64,000 nucleotides of DNA from Sphingobium ummariense RL-3 (lineage in GTDB: Bacteria > Pseudomonadota > Alphaproteobacteria > Sphingomonadales > Sphingomonadaceae), in contig NZ_AUWY01000120.1 of assembly GCF_000447205.1 (NCBI RefSeq), positions 62,001 to 126,000 on the forward strand, in the 5' to 3' direction. A program made the translations under genes and the position numbers. The notes under the pieces were generated by a model, which was given only the letters and a program-made list of their open reading frames with translations, had not been told where the DNA came from and ran no database searches. Positions 33,394 through 42,658 of this stretch are shown here, one piece after another. Every line of letters starts with the position of its first letter. Position 1 is the first letter of the stretch.

Positions 33394-34764
33394 CTACGCC
33401 GCCGCGCGGCGTTCCTTCAGTTCCTCGTTCAGCATCTCGGCGAGGAGGAAAGCGAGTTCCAGGCTCTGCGCCGCGTTAAGGCGCGGATCGCAGTGGGTGT
33501 GATAGCGGTCCGCCAGGCCTTCGTCGGTGATCGCCACGGCGCCACCGGTGCATTCGGTGACGTTCTGCCCGGTCATTTCCGCATGGATGCCGCCGCCGAA
33601 GCTGCCCTCGGCCCGGTGAACGGCGAAGAAGCCGCGCACTTCGGCCAGGATGCGATCGAAGGGGCGGGTCTTGTAGCCGTTCGCCGCCTTGATGACATTG
33701 CCGTGCATCGGGTCGCAGGACCACACCACCGGATGCCCTTCGCGCAGCACGGCGCGGACAAGCTTCGGTAGGCCTGCCTCGATCTTGTCGTGGCCATAGC
33801 GGGTGATGAGCGTAATGCGCCCGGCCTCGCGCGACGGGTTCAGCACGTCGAGCAGGCGGATGAGCGCATCCGGCTCCAGGCTAGGCCCGCACTTCATACC
33901 GATCGGATTGCCGATGCCGCGCAGATATTCGACATGGGCACTTCCCTCGAACCGGGTCCGGTCCCCGATCCAGAGCATGTGCGCCGACGTATCGTACCAG
34001 TCGCCGGTCAGCGAATCCTGCCGGGTCAGCGCCTGCTCGAAGGGCAGCAGCAGCGCTTCGTGACTGGTGTAGAAGCTGGTGCCCCCGAGTTGCGGCACGG
34101 TATCGGCGTCCAGACCGCAGGCCCGCATGAAGTCGAGCGCCTGGCCGATCTGGTCGGCCATTGCCTCGAACTTGGCGGCCCAGGGCGAGCGGCCCATGAA
34201 ATCGAGCATCCAGCCATGCACCCGGTCGAGCGACGCATAGCCGCCGGTCGAAAAGGCGCGCAGCAGGTTCAAGGTCGCGGCCGACTGGTTGTAGGCGCGG
34301 ACCATCCGCGACGGATCCGGCTCGCGGGCCTCGGCCGTGAAGGCGATGTCGTTGACATTGTCGCCGCGATAGCTGGGCAGCTCGACGCCGCCGATCGTCT
34401 CGGTGTCGGCCGAGCGGGGCTTGGCGAACTGGCCTGCCATGCGACCGACCTTCACGACCGGCAGCTTCGACGCGAAGGTCAGCACTACCGCCATCTGGAG
34501 CAGTACGCGGAAGGTGTCGCGAATGTTGTTCGGGTGGAACTCGGCGAAGCTTTCGGCGCAGTCTCCGCCCTGAAGCAGGAAGGCTTCGCCGGCCGAGACC
34601 TTCGCAAGGTCGGCCTTCAGGTGCCGAGCCTCGCCCGCAAAGACGAGCGGCGGAAACTGGCTGAGCTGGCTTTCGACCGAGGCGAGCGCTTCCGCGTCCC
34701 GATAGAAGGGCATCTGGATGCCCTTATGGCTGCGCCAGCTTTCCGGCGTCCACTTCGCCGCCAC
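33394..34764 (-). CDS. Class II DAHP synthase
   Basis: 3-deoxy-7-phosphoheptulonate synthase, which joins phosphoenolpyruvate and erythrose 4-phosphate at the entry to the shikimate pathway. The 456 residues fit the plant-type (AroA-II) class: [16 protein letters not shown] at the N-terminus, [12 protein letters not shown] (metal Cys), [31 protein letters not shown] and [15 protein letters not shown]. The start is GTG 34764 after AAGGAG. No regulatory domain is attached. Confidence 0.95.
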   Translation of the reverse strand: MAAKWTPESWRSHKGIQMPFYRDAEALASVESQLSQFPPLVFAGEARHLKADLAKVSAGEAFLLQGGDCAESFAEFHPNNIRDTFRVLLQMAVVLTFASKLPVVKVGRMAGQFAKPRSADTETIGGVELPSYRGDNVNDIAFTAEAREPDPSRMVRAYNQSAATLNLLRAFSTGGYASLDRVHGWMLDFMGRSPWAAKFEAMADQIGQALDFMRACGLDADTVPQLGGTSFYTSHEALLLPFEQALTRQDSLTGDWYDTSAHMLWIGDRTRFEGSAHVEYLRGIGNPIGMKCGPSLEPDALIRLLDVLNPSREAGRITLITRYGHDKIEAGLPKLVRAVLREGHPVVWSCDPMHGNVIKAANGYKTRPFDRILAEVRGFFAVHRAEGSFGGGIHAEMTGQNVTECTGGAVAITDEGLADRYHTHCDPRLNAAQSLELAFLLAEMLNEELKERRAAA

Positions 34765-34890
34765 GTCGAGTCTCCTTCACAGATAAAAATAGGCGCCGCA
34801 CCTACGCCGATGCGACGATCAAGGCAAGTTTATAGCGGTCAAGGCCCCTGAACACGCAAGGATTTGTCCGATCAGTCTGATCGGACGCGG

Positions 34891-35253
34891 CTATTTCTGG
34901 CAGGGCCAGCGCTCGTTCAGCGCAACGCTGACCAGCACGGAGGCAGGCGCCGATCGCTGGTCGGGCCAGCGTTCGAGATAGGCGACGGTCAGACGGCGCG
35001 CTTCGACAGCGGACATACTGTCGGGCCAGCAGACGGGGCGGGCGCGGCCGATGAATACGTCCTTGCGGATGCCGTCCACGACTCCCACGACATAGGCGGT
35101 GCAGGCCAGAGCATATTCGGGCGCCTTGTTGCGGCACTTGGCAAGCAGGGTGGCGCCGGTTTCGAACATGACGGCGCGTCCTCCCGAGGAAGGCTCAGCA
35201 GGCTGGGGCTGACCAGCAACGACAGCCAGCAACGCAAGCAGAAGCGCAGACAT
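34891..35253 (-). CDS. Rap1a/Tai-like small exported protein
   Basis: A 120-residue protein with a signal peptide (MSALLLALLAVVAGQ). Its mature part contains LAKCRNKAPEYALACTAYVVGVVDG, then RARPVCWPD and ERWPCQK, the four-Cys helical pattern of the Rap1a/Tai immunity family. Characterised members neutralise type VI secretion amidase effectors. No effector or secretion gene is nearby, so this may be an orphan or serve another role. The start at 35253 gives the signal peptide; the longer frame to 35310 has none. Confidence 0.72.
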   Translation of the reverse strand: MSALLLALLAVVAGQPQPAEPSSGGRAVMFETGATLLAKCRNKAPEYALACTAYVVGVVDGIRKDVFIGRARPVCWPDSMSAVEARRLTVAYLERWPDQRSAPASVLVSVALNERWPCQK

Positions 35254-35463
35254 GATGAAGGATTTCCCGCCCAAACCATTTGGGATCGCGGCGGAATGTG
35301 CAGCGATCATGGCAGCCTGTCCATGCCGGTCCGGCGCTGAGACGACACGGATGGGCGCAGAAAACCGCGGTTTTATCCTATCTTCCCGCTTAACCTTGGA
35401 GATTATCGGGGTGGTAAGCCAATAGGAGGAAAGTCCTTACCCAGGGGGCACTTGGAGAGTGCC

Positions 35464-35829
35464 ATGGGATTGACGAGAACTGAGTTGATGCAGGAGCGAC
35501 GCAAGGAACGCCGCTACCTGGCGGATCTTGAAGGACGGCTGGTGTGGGATAGCGTGAGCCAGCCCGTGCGGATACGCAACATCTCCATCTACGGCGCCAT
35601 GCTGGTGGGTGCCCTTCTGCCCCCGGTCGGTACGCGAATCGTGCTGATCACGGACGGGCTGGAGGTGTGCGGTTCGATCATCTGGTTGCGCGGCGAGCAA
35701 TGCGGCCTGCTGCTCGAGCAGGGCGTCGAGCCACTGGCGGTGCTGCGCGATCGGCCGGTGCGAACCGCCGAACCGCCGCGTCCCTCGCTCGTGACCTTAA
35801 AGCGCGTTGGCCCTGGCTGCTATGCCTGA
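35464..35829 (+). CDS. PilZ-domain protein
   Basis: A 121-residue cytosolic protein with a single PilZ domain: RRKERRYLADLEGRLVW supplies the RxxxR cyclic-di-GMP motif and RIRNISIYGAML the (D/N)xSxxG motif, here NISIYG, with Tyr in the variable position. It probably binds cyclic di-GMP or is a degenerate adaptor. ATG 35464 follows GGAGAG (35454-35459). It is convergent with cysS. Confidence 0.82.
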   Translation: MGLTRTELMQERRKERRYLADLEGRLVWDSVSQPVRIRNISIYGAMLVGALLPPVGTRIVLITDGLEVCGSIIWLRGEQCGLLLEQGVEPLAVLRDRPVRTAEPPRPSLVTLKRVGPGCYA

Positions 35830-35839
35830 GCCCCGCCGA

Positions 35840-37357
35840 TCAGCCCAGAGCGAGGCGCCAGTCCCAGCGTAGCGGGTCGCCGTCCATCACCTCCACACCG
35901 CGCGCGATGAGGGTGTCGCGGATCTCATCGGACAGCGCGAAATCCTTGTCCGCCCGTGCCGTCTGGCGCCGATCGAGTTCAGTTTCGATCTCTTCGGGCG
36001 TGATCTGCGCATCCTTGGGTTGCAGCCGCAGCTCGGCCCGGGTCAGATTCAGCAGGTTGAGACCCAGCGCCCGGTCGAAGGCGGCCAGCAGGCAGAGCTT
36101 CTCATCCGCCGGCACTTTCTTCAGCCCGATCGTCTCCTCCAGCAGCGGCAAGGCGCGCGGAGTCATCAGGTCGTCGCTGATCGCGGCGTCGAACTGCTCC
36201 AGCAGCGGCACCAGCTTCGGGTGCAGGTTCGCCCGGAGATAGTCGAGCCGGGGCGATTGCCAGGTGATCCCCTCCGCTCGCGCCTTTAGGTTCTCCACGC
36301 CCATGACCAGGCGCTTGAGGCGGGTAAGGGCCGCGCCGACGCTTTCGGCGCTGAATTCCAGCTCGCTCCGATAATGGGCCCCCAGGCACAGCAGGCGGTA
36401 GGCAAGGGGGTGCACGCCGGCGTCGATCAGCGAGAACAGGGTGGTGAAGCCGCCCTTGGACTTCGACATTTTCCCCTGCCTGTCGACCAGGAAATTATTG
36501 TGCATCCACCAGCGCGCGCCCGTGAAGCCCGCCGTCGCCGCATCGGGCACGCCGCAGCAGACGGCATGGAAGGCCTGGTTCTGGGCGATCTCGTTGGGAT
36601 GGTGGATTTCGCGATGGTCGATGCCGCCGGTGTGGATGTCGAACGGATGGCCTAGGCGCGCCTCGCTCATCACCGAGCATTCGAGGTGCCAGCCCGGCGC
36701 GCCCTTGCCCCAGGGGCTGTCCCATTCCATCTGCCGCTGCTCGCCGGGAGGCGATTTACGCCAGATGGCGAAGTCGCTGGGGTTGCGCTTGCCGGCCACA
36801 GGATCGATCCGGCCATGGGCCGCATCGTCCCGGCCTCCGGCCAGCGCGCCATAATCGGGCACGCTGCCGCTGTCGAAATAGAGGCCGCTTTCCAGCTCGT
36901 AGCAATGGGCGGGTGCGATCTTCTCCGCAAAAGCAATCATCTGCGGCACATAGTCCGTGGCGACCGTCCACTCGCTGGGCGCGATGATGTTGAGATCGGC
37001 GATGTTCCGCTTGAACGCGTCGGTATAATGGGCAGCAATGTCCCAGATGGACCTGGCCTGCGCGCGGGCCGCAGCCTCCATCTTGTCGTCGCCTGCATCC
37101 GCGTCCGACGTCAGGTGGCCGACATCGGTGATGTTGATGATGTGGGTGACGTCCAGCCCCTTCCACAGCAGGGTGCGGCGGAGCGTGTCGGTGAAGACAT
37201 AGGCACGCAGGTTGCCTAGATGGGCATAGTTATAGACCGTCGGTCCGCAGCTGTAGACGCGGGCATGGCCGGCTTCGATCGGCACGAAGGGCTCGACCGT
37301 GCGGGTCAGGCTGTTGAACAGGCGCAGCGGGGCGGCGTTGTGCTGGTCTTCGGACAT
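35840..37357 (-). CDS. cysS: Cysteinyl-tRNA synthetase
   Basis: Charges tRNA-Cys in the cytoplasm. About 505 residues. The zinc-binding Cys in VYSCGPTVYNYAHLGN, which also holds the HIGH-type motif, WHLECSVM and IHTGGIDHREIHHPNE (other zinc ligands), and KMSKSKG (about 288-294) are intact. The C-terminal DALR helical domain includes DKDFALSDEIRDTLIARGV. ATG 37357 (MSEDQHN) is used; ATG 37369 is four codons upstream. The spacer 37358-37653 shows no supported feature. Confidence 0.97.
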   Translation of the reverse strand: MSEDQHNAAPLRLFNSLTRTVEPFVPIEAGHARVYSCGPTVYNYAHLGNLRAYVFTDTLRRTLLWKGLDVTHIINITDVGHLTSDADAGDDKMEAAARAQARSIWDIAAHYTDAFKRNIADLNIIAPSEWTVATDYVPQMIAFAEKIAPAHCYELESGLYFDSGSVPDYGALAGGRDDAAHGRIDPVAGKRNPSDFAIWRKSPPGEQRQMEWDSPWGKGAPGWHLECSVMSEARLGHPFDIHTGGIDHREIHHPNEIAQNQAFHAVCCGVPDAATAGFTGARWWMHNNFLVDRQGKMSKSKGGFTTLFSLIDAGVHPLAYRLLCLGAHYRSELEFSAESVGAALTRLKRLVMGVENLKARAEGITWQSPRLDYLRANLHPKLVPLLEQFDAAISDDLMTPRALPLLEETIGLKKVPADEKLCLLAAFDRALGLNLLNLTRAELRLQPKDAQITPEEIETELDRRQTARADKDFALSDEIRDTLIARGVEVMDGDPLRWDWRLALG

Positions 37358-37653
37358 GGCCCGAGCCATGCGGCGAGACGGGGCAGTGGTCAACAGTCCT
37401 TCGCCGCTGTTGTGCCGATGGCGCAGCGCTTTGTAACAAAAGATTTCCAACGGTCCCATCCCTTGCGCGACGGCGTTCCCTTCACGATATTGCCGATGCG
37501 GGCCGGGCCCCTCTGGCGGTGGATGCAAATCCGCCGCGATGTCGGACCGCATCGAGTGTGCTCGGTGCAGGTTCGGGGGATCACGCCCCCCTATGATCCT
37601 CCGAAGACCGCGCCGGGCCACTCGATCCACGCTTTGTTGGATGGAGTTTTGAC

Positions 37654-38364
37654 GTGAACAATCCCGTACGCATGCCGGGCTATGGTGCGAGCCGGACGGT
37701 CGATACCGACGCCGGGCTGCGCGCGCATATGCTGGGCGTTTTCCGCAACATGGGCATCGGCCTGGTCATCACCGGCTTGGTCGCTGCCTTCATTGGCAAT
37801 ACGCCGGTGCTGGCCGCCGCGATCTTCGGCACGCCGCTCAAGTGGGTCGCGATCTTCGCGCCGCTGGCCTTCGTGTTTTTCTTCAGCTTCCGCATCGAGA
37901 AGATGACGACCGCCGGCGCGCGTATGGCTTTCTGGGCCTTCTCTGCCGTGATGGGCGTATCGCTGGCGAGCATCTTCCTGGTGTTCACCGGCGGCAGCAT
38001 CGCGCAGGCCTTCTTCTCGGCGGCCGTCATGTTCCTTGCGATGGCGCTGTGGGGCTATACGACGAAGCGCGACCTGACGAAGGTCGGCAGCTTCCTAATC
38101 ATGGGCCTGATCGGCATCCTGGTGGCGAGCCTCATCAACCTCTTCATCGGCTCTTCGGCGATGGCGATGGTGATCTCGATCCTGGGCGTGGTGATCTTCA
38201 CCGGCCTCACCGCCTGGGATGTGCAGCGCATCAAGTCGGAATATTTTGCCTATGCCGGCCATGAAGTGGCGGAGAAGATGCAGGTGATGGGCGCGCTGTC
38301 GCTGTACCTGAACTTCGTCAACCTGTTCCAGATGCTGCTCAGCCTGACCGGCGAGCGGGAGTAA
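37654..38364 (+). CDS. BAX inhibitor-1 (YccA/YbhL)-family membrane protein
   Basis: A 236-residue inner-membrane protein with seven hydrophobic segments. Family features are an N-terminal soluble tail, FFFSFRIEKMTTAGAR, the central GYTTKRDLTKVGSFLIMGLIG block and ITAWD-type sequence (GLTAWDVQRIKSEY) with the conserved Asp. Family members form pH-sensitive calcium leak channels or modulate FtsH; which applies here is unknown. The start is GTG 37654 with GGAG nine bases upstream. It is followed by the zinc-ribbon gene 5 bases later. Confidence 0.9.
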   Translation: MNNPVRMPGYGASRTVDTDAGLRAHMLGVFRNMGIGLVITGLVAAFIGNTPVLAAAIFGTPLKWVAIFAPLAFVFFFSFRIEKMTTAGARMAFWAFSAVMGVSLASIFLVFTGGSIAQAFFSAAVMFLAMALWGYTTKRDLTKVGSFLIMGLIGILVASLINLFIGSSAMAMVISILGVVIFTGLTAWDVQRIKSEYFAYAGHEVAEKMQVMGALSLYLNFVNLFQMLLSLTGERE

Positions 38365-38369
38365 CCCGG

Positions 38370-38642
38370 ATGCGCGATCAGGCTGCGGTATCGGCGATGC
38401 TCTGCCCCGTCTGTCATGTGGGTCTCCAGATGACGGACCGGCAGGGGGTCGAGATCGACTATTGCCCGCAATGTCGCGGCGTTTGGCTTGACCGGGGCGA
38501 GCTCGACAAGATCATCGAGCGGTCGGCGGGACAGGCGCCGCCCCCGCCCTCGGCGAGCTATCGGCCGGACCGGGACTATCGTGACGACGGGCACTATCAC
38601 AGGAAACGGAAGAAGAGCTTCCTGGAAGAACTGTTCGATTGA
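38370..38642 (+). CDS. TFIIB-type zinc-ribbon protein
   Basis: A 90-residue protein with CPVCHVGL and CPQCRGVWLDRGELDKII, the zf-TFIIB ribbon (four Cys) common in bacteria. The tail is Pro- and Arg/Lys-rich (APPPPSASYRPDRDYRDDG) and ends KKSFLEELFD. It may bind nucleic acid or act as a small chaperone-like factor; function is unknown. It is co-transcribed with the BAX inhibitor-type gene. ATG 38397 is an alternative start closer to the first Cys pair. Confidence 0.82.
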   Translation: MRDQAAVSAMLCPVCHVGLQMTDRQGVEIDYCPQCRGVWLDRGELDKIIERSAGQAPPPPSASYRPDRDYRDDGHYHRKRKKSFLEELFD

Positions 38643-38657
38643 AGGAAGGCCGGTCTA

Positions 38658-39704
38658 GAGTCTGTCCTGTTTATATTGAAGCATAGCCGCTGTTCCTGAG
38701 GTAGTTTGCGCACTCATGGGGCGGGAAGGCGTCGAGCAGTTGGCCGATGCGTTGCCACGTTGCCTCGACGGTTCGTTCGGCGGCCTTGCGCAGGAGCAGC
38801 TTGAGCTTGGCAAAGACCTGCTCGATCGGATTGAGGTCGGGGCTGTAGGGCGGCAGGAACAGGAGCTTGGCACCTGCCGCCCGGATCGCCTTTCGCACGG
38901 CTTGACCCTTGTGGTTGCCCAGATTGTCCATGATCACGATGTCGCCGGGCGACAGGGTCGGCACGAGGAACTGCTCGACGTAAGCGGTGAAGAGTTGGCC
39001 ATTGATCGGGCCGTCGAGCACGCATGGTGCGTCGATCCGGTCACAACGCAGCGCCGCCACGAAGGTCAGCGTCTTCCACTTGCCGAACGGGGCCTTGGCG
39101 ACGAGCTTGCTGCCGCGTTTTGACCAGCCCCTGAGCGGGGTCATGTTGGTCTTGACCCAGGTCTCGTCGATGAAGACCAGCTTGCGGGGATCAAGCCGAC
39201 CCTGATACTTCTTCCACTGCGTCCGCCGCCGCGCCACCTTCGGGCGATCCTGCTCGCTGGCGAACAGGCTTTTTTTTGAAGCTGTGACCGGCCTTGCGCA
39301 GCAACGACCACACCGTGTTCGGGCTGACCTGGTAACCGCGCTCGGCCAGTTCCACTGCAAGCCCCCGAACCGTCAGATGCGGGCATTCCTCAAGCCGCAG
39401 CAGCATCCATTGCTGCTCGCCCGCCAGAACCCGCCGCTTGTGACCGCCCATCGGCCGGGAACCGGCACTGCCGGTATCGCGCAACCGCTGCGACCACTTC
39501 ACCGCGCTCGCCACGCTTACCCCAAAAGTCGCTGCAACCTCGCGGCTTGATCGGCCTGACAAAACCGCCACCGCCACCCGTTCCCGAAGATCGTCAGAAT
39601 AGGCTCGTGCCATCCCTGCTGGCCTCCTGCCCAGCCAGCAGCTTGAATCACAATCCAACCGCCTTGAGAATCCCCAATCGATTCAGCTTCATCAGGACAG
39701 ACTC
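38658..39704 (-). mobile_element. IS630-family insertion sequence, complete
   Basis: The element is 1,047 bp with perfect 12-bp ends GAGTCTGTCCTG (38658-38669; inverse at 39693-39704), flanked by TA on both sides (38656-38657, 39705-39706), the TA target duplication typical of IS630/Tc1-mariner elements. Similarity of the ends continues further in (TGAAGC). It contains a two-frame transposase gene. Clean ends and an intact DDE set suggest recent arrival. Confidence 0.93.
38671..39613 (-). CDS. IS630-family transposase (two overlapping frames)
   Basis: The first frame starts at ATG 39613 (MARAYSDDLRERVAVAVLSG) with the helix-turn-helix SSREVAATFGVSVASAVKW. The second carries the DDE core: FIDETWVKTNMTPL, IVIMDNLGNHKG and PDLNPIEQVFAKLK, and ends at 38671. 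The frames meet at an A8 run (39270-39277, minus strand), after KAGHSFKKK; a +1 or -2 slip there joins them into one protein of about 314 residues. Whether this is programmed slippage or a mutation cannot be told from one copy. The product cuts at TA. Confidence 0.88.
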
Positions 39705-39770
39705 TAAAGGGACCGGCCTTTTCCGTGGAGCGAGTGCGGCCTGCCCATTTTCTTGGGCGATATGCTCGTA

Positions 39771-42557
39771 TCAGTGCGCTGCCCCCCAACTCGCGCCAAA
39801 CCCGATCTCCACGCCCAACGGCACGCTCAGCTTGACCAGCGGCTCGGCGGCGCTTTCCATCACATGGCGGATGACCGTGCTGGCGGCGTCCACATCGGCC
39901 TCGGGAAGCTCGAACACCAGTTCGTCATGGACCTGGAGCAGCATCTTCACATTCTCCAGCCCCTCGCGCTCCAGCGCTGGGCCCATCCGGGCCATTGCGC
40001 GCTTGATGATGTCGGCGCTGGTGCCCTGGATCGGTGCGTTGATCGCCGCGCGCTCGGCGCCCTGGCGCTCGTGCTGGACCGGCGCCTTGATGCGCGGGAA
40101 CCAGGTCTTCCGGCCGAACAGTGTCTCCGTATAGCCGCGTGAGCGCGCCTTCTCGATCGTTTCGGTGATATAGAGACTGATGCCGGGGAAGCGCTCATAG
40201 TAACGGCTGATCATGTCCTGCGCCTCGTCGGCGCCGATCTCCAGCCGGGCGGCGAGCCCCCAACGGGAAATGCCGTAGAGAATGGCAAAGTTGATCGTCT
40301 TGGCGCGGCCGCGCGTGTCGCGGTTGACCTCGCCGAAGAGCTGCTGGGCGGTCGCTGCGTGAATGTCCTCGCCGTTGGCGAACGCTTCCTTCAGCGCCGG
40401 AACGTCGGCCATGTGGGCGGCGAGCCGCAGCTCGATCTGGCTATAGTCCGCGGCCAGGATGACGTTGCCCGGCTCTGCGACGAAGGCGTGGCGGATCTGG
40501 CGGCCGACTTCGGTGCGGATCGGGATGTTCTGGAGATTGGGGTCGGTCGAGGACAGGCGCCCGGTCTGTGCCCCGGACAGCGAATAGCTGGTATGGACGC
40601 GCCCCGAATCCTTGTTGATCTGCGCCTGTAGCGCGTCGGTATAGGTGGACTTGAGCTTCGAAAGCTGGCGCCAATCGAGCACCTTGCCCGCGATCTCCGC
40701 GCCCTGTGCCTTCAACTGCTCCAGCATATTGACGTCAGTAGAGTAAGCGCCCGACTTGCCCTTCCGGCCGCCCTTATAGCCCAGCTTGTCGAACAGGATC
40801 GCGCCCAGCTGCTGGGTCGATCCGATCGCGAAGGGCTGGCCAGCGAGCGCATGGATTTCCGTCTCCAGCGCAGCGATGCCCGCGGTGAATTCGGCCGACA
40901 GGCGCGAGAGAGCTTCGCGGTCCACCTTGATGCCTTCATGCTCCATCCGGGCGATGACCGACACGAGCGGGCGGTCGACCAACTCGTAGATACGGGTTGC
41001 GCCTTCGTTCGCGACGCGGTTCTTGAACAGCTTCCACAGGCGCAGCGTGACGTCCGCATCCTCGGCCGCATATTCGGTGGCCTTGTCGAGCGGGACTTCG
41101 GCGAAGCTGATCTGGCTCTTGCCGGTGCCTGTCACGTCCTTGAAGCTGATGCAGACATGGTCGAGATGAACCTTCGCCGCCTCGTCCATGCCGTGGCCAG
41201 CCAGGCTCTGCCCGGCGTCCAGGTCGAAGCTCATGACGATGGTGTCGTCATAGGGCGCGATATCGATCCCGTGGCGACGCAGGACGGTGAGGTCGTATTT
41301 GAGGTTCTGGCCAACCTTGAGGACGCTGTCGTCCTCCAGCAGCGGCTTGAGCTTCGCCAGCACCAGCTCCTTGGGAAGCTGCGCCGGCCGCTCGGCGAAC
41401 ATGTCCCTGCCGCCATGGCCCACCGGAATGTAGCAGGCGGCGTTGGGCCCGACCGCGAAGCTGATCCCCACCAGCGCGCAGGACACGCAGTCGAGCATGT
41501 CGGTTTCGGTATCGACCGCTACCACGCCCTCCGCATGGGCGGCAGCGATCCAGCGATCGAGCGCGTCCTCCGTCACCACCGTCTCGTAGAGGCTGCGGTC
41601 GATCGGCGGCTCCGGCGCGACCTGTGGCTTGGGCGGCGGGGTCGCCTCGGTCATGGCCGCGGCGGCGGTCGCGACCGCCACGGCGGCGGCGGGCGCACCA
41701 AGGCGGGTCAGCAGCGAACGGAAGCCGTGATGCTCCAGAAAGGCCTGGAGCGGCTCCGTCGGAATGCCCTTGAGGCTGAAATCCTCCAGCGGTTCCGGGA
41801 GATCCATGGCATCGTGCAGCGTTACCAGCCGGCGCGAAAGGCGCGCCATGTCGGCATGGGCGATCAGGTTTTCCTGCATCTTCGATTTCTTCATCGAAGG
41901 CGCGGCTTCCAGCGCCGCTTCCAGGCTGCCATAGTCGGTGATGAGCTTGGCTGCGGTCTTGGGGCCGATGCCGGGGACGCCCGGCACATTGTCGACACTG
42001 TCACCCATGAGCGCGAGGACATCGCCCAGCTTGTCGGGAGTGACACCGAACTTGCCCACGACATAGTCAGGCCCGCGCCGCTCGTTCTTCATGGTGTCGT
42101 ACATGTCGACGCCAGGCTGGATCAGTTGCATCAGATCCTTGTCGGAGCTGACGATGGTGACATGCCAGCCCTGGGCAACCGCAGCCTTGGTATAGCTGGC
42201 GATGATATCGTCCGCCTCAAAGCCTTCCTCCTCGATGCAGGGCAGGGAGAAGGCGCGAGTCGCGTCGCGGATCATAGGGAACTGGGGAACCAGATCCTCC
42301 GGCGGCGGCGGGCGGTTCGCCTTGTACTGGTCGTACATGTCGTTGCGGAAGGTATGGCTGCCCTTGTCGAGCACGACGGCAAGATGGGTCGGCCCCTCCG
42401 CCTTGCCCAGCTCCTCCGCCAGCTTCCAGAGCATGGTGGTATAGCCATAGACCGCGCCGACGGGCTGGCCATGCTTATTGGTGAGGGGCGGGAGCTGGTG
42501 ATAGGCGCGGAAGATGTAGCCCGAGCCGTCCACCAGATAGAGATGATTCTGGGACAT
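39771..42557 (-). CDS. polA: DNA polymerase I
   Basis: A 928-residue repair and Okazaki-fragment polymerase with three domains: 5'-3' exonuclease (about 1-300: LYLVDGSGYIFRAYH, GDSVDNVPGVPGIGPKTA), 3'-5' proofreading exonuclease (about 340-520) with an intact VAVDTETDML Exo I motif, and family A polymerase (about 540-928) with LAADYSQIELRLAAHM (motif A), RGRAKTINFAILYGIS (motif B) and LQVHDELVFE (motif C). ATG 42557 is the natural start; the open frame continues upstream through the neighbouring hydrolase but is not coding there. No strong ribosome site is visible. Confidence 0.97.
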   Translation of the reverse strand: MSQNHLYLVDGSGYIFRAYHQLPPLTNKHGQPVGAVYGYTTMLWKLAEELGKAEGPTHLAVVLDKGSHTFRNDMYDQYKANRPPPPEDLVPQFPMIRDATRAFSLPCIEEEGFEADDIIASYTKAAVAQGWHVTIVSSDKDLMQLIQPGVDMYDTMKNERRGPDYVVGKFGVTPDKLGDVLALMGDSVDNVPGVPGIGPKTAAKLITDYGSLEAALEAAPSMKKSKMQENLIAHADMARLSRRLVTLHDAMDLPEPLEDFSLKGIPTEPLQAFLEHHGFRSLLTRLGAPAAAVAVATAAAAMTEATPPPKPQVAPEPPIDRSLYETVVTEDALDRWIAAAHAEGVVAVDTETDMLDCVSCALVGISFAVGPNAACYIPVGHGGRDMFAERPAQLPKELVLAKLKPLLEDDSVLKVGQNLKYDLTVLRRHGIDIAPYDDTIVMSFDLDAGQSLAGHGMDEAAKVHLDHVCISFKDVTGTGKSQISFAEVPLDKATEYAAEDADVTLRLWKLFKNRVANEGATRIYELVDRPLVSVIARMEHEGIKVDREALSRLSAEFTAGIAALETEIHALAGQPFAIGSTQQLGAILFDKLGYKGGRKGKSGAYSTDVNMLEQLKAQGAEIAGKVLDWRQLSKLKSTYTDALQAQINKDSGRVHTSYSLSGAQTGRLSSTDPNLQNIPIRTEVGRQIRHAFVAEPGNVILAADYSQIELRLAAHMADVPALKEAFANGEDIHAATAQQLFGEVNRDTRGRAKTINFAILYGISRWGLAARLEIGADEAQDMISRYYERFPGISLYITETIEKARSRGYTETLFGRKTWFPRIKAPVQHERQGAERAAINAPIQGTSADIIKRAMARMGPALEREGLENVKMLLQVHDELVFELPEADVDAASTVIRHVMESAAEPLVKLSVPLGVEIGFGASWGAAH

Positions 42558-42658
42558 GGAGAGGGAGATAGCGGCTTGGGCGCGCAGGCTCCAGTGCGCC
42601 GGGCTCGAATCCTGGCTCAATTGCTGTGCTGCCCCTCCCCAGGGGGAGGGGCCGAGGC

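Larger units (their letters stand above)
38646..39722 (+). terminator. Terminator of the zinc-ribbon operon, split by an IS630-family element
   Basis: AAGGCCGGTC (38646-38655) is the exact inverse of GACCGGCCTT (39711-39720), followed by TT. Removing the IS element with one TA joins the arms around a TAAAGG loop, giving a 10-bp terminator hairpin four bases after the zinc-ribbon stop. The element now occupies its loop, so the hairpin is about 1,055 bases apart. Confidence 0.78.

Noticed and set aside
34891-35253. Part of a type VI secretion locus
   Set aside because: Neighbours are DAHP synthase and a PilZ protein; no secretion or effector gene is present.
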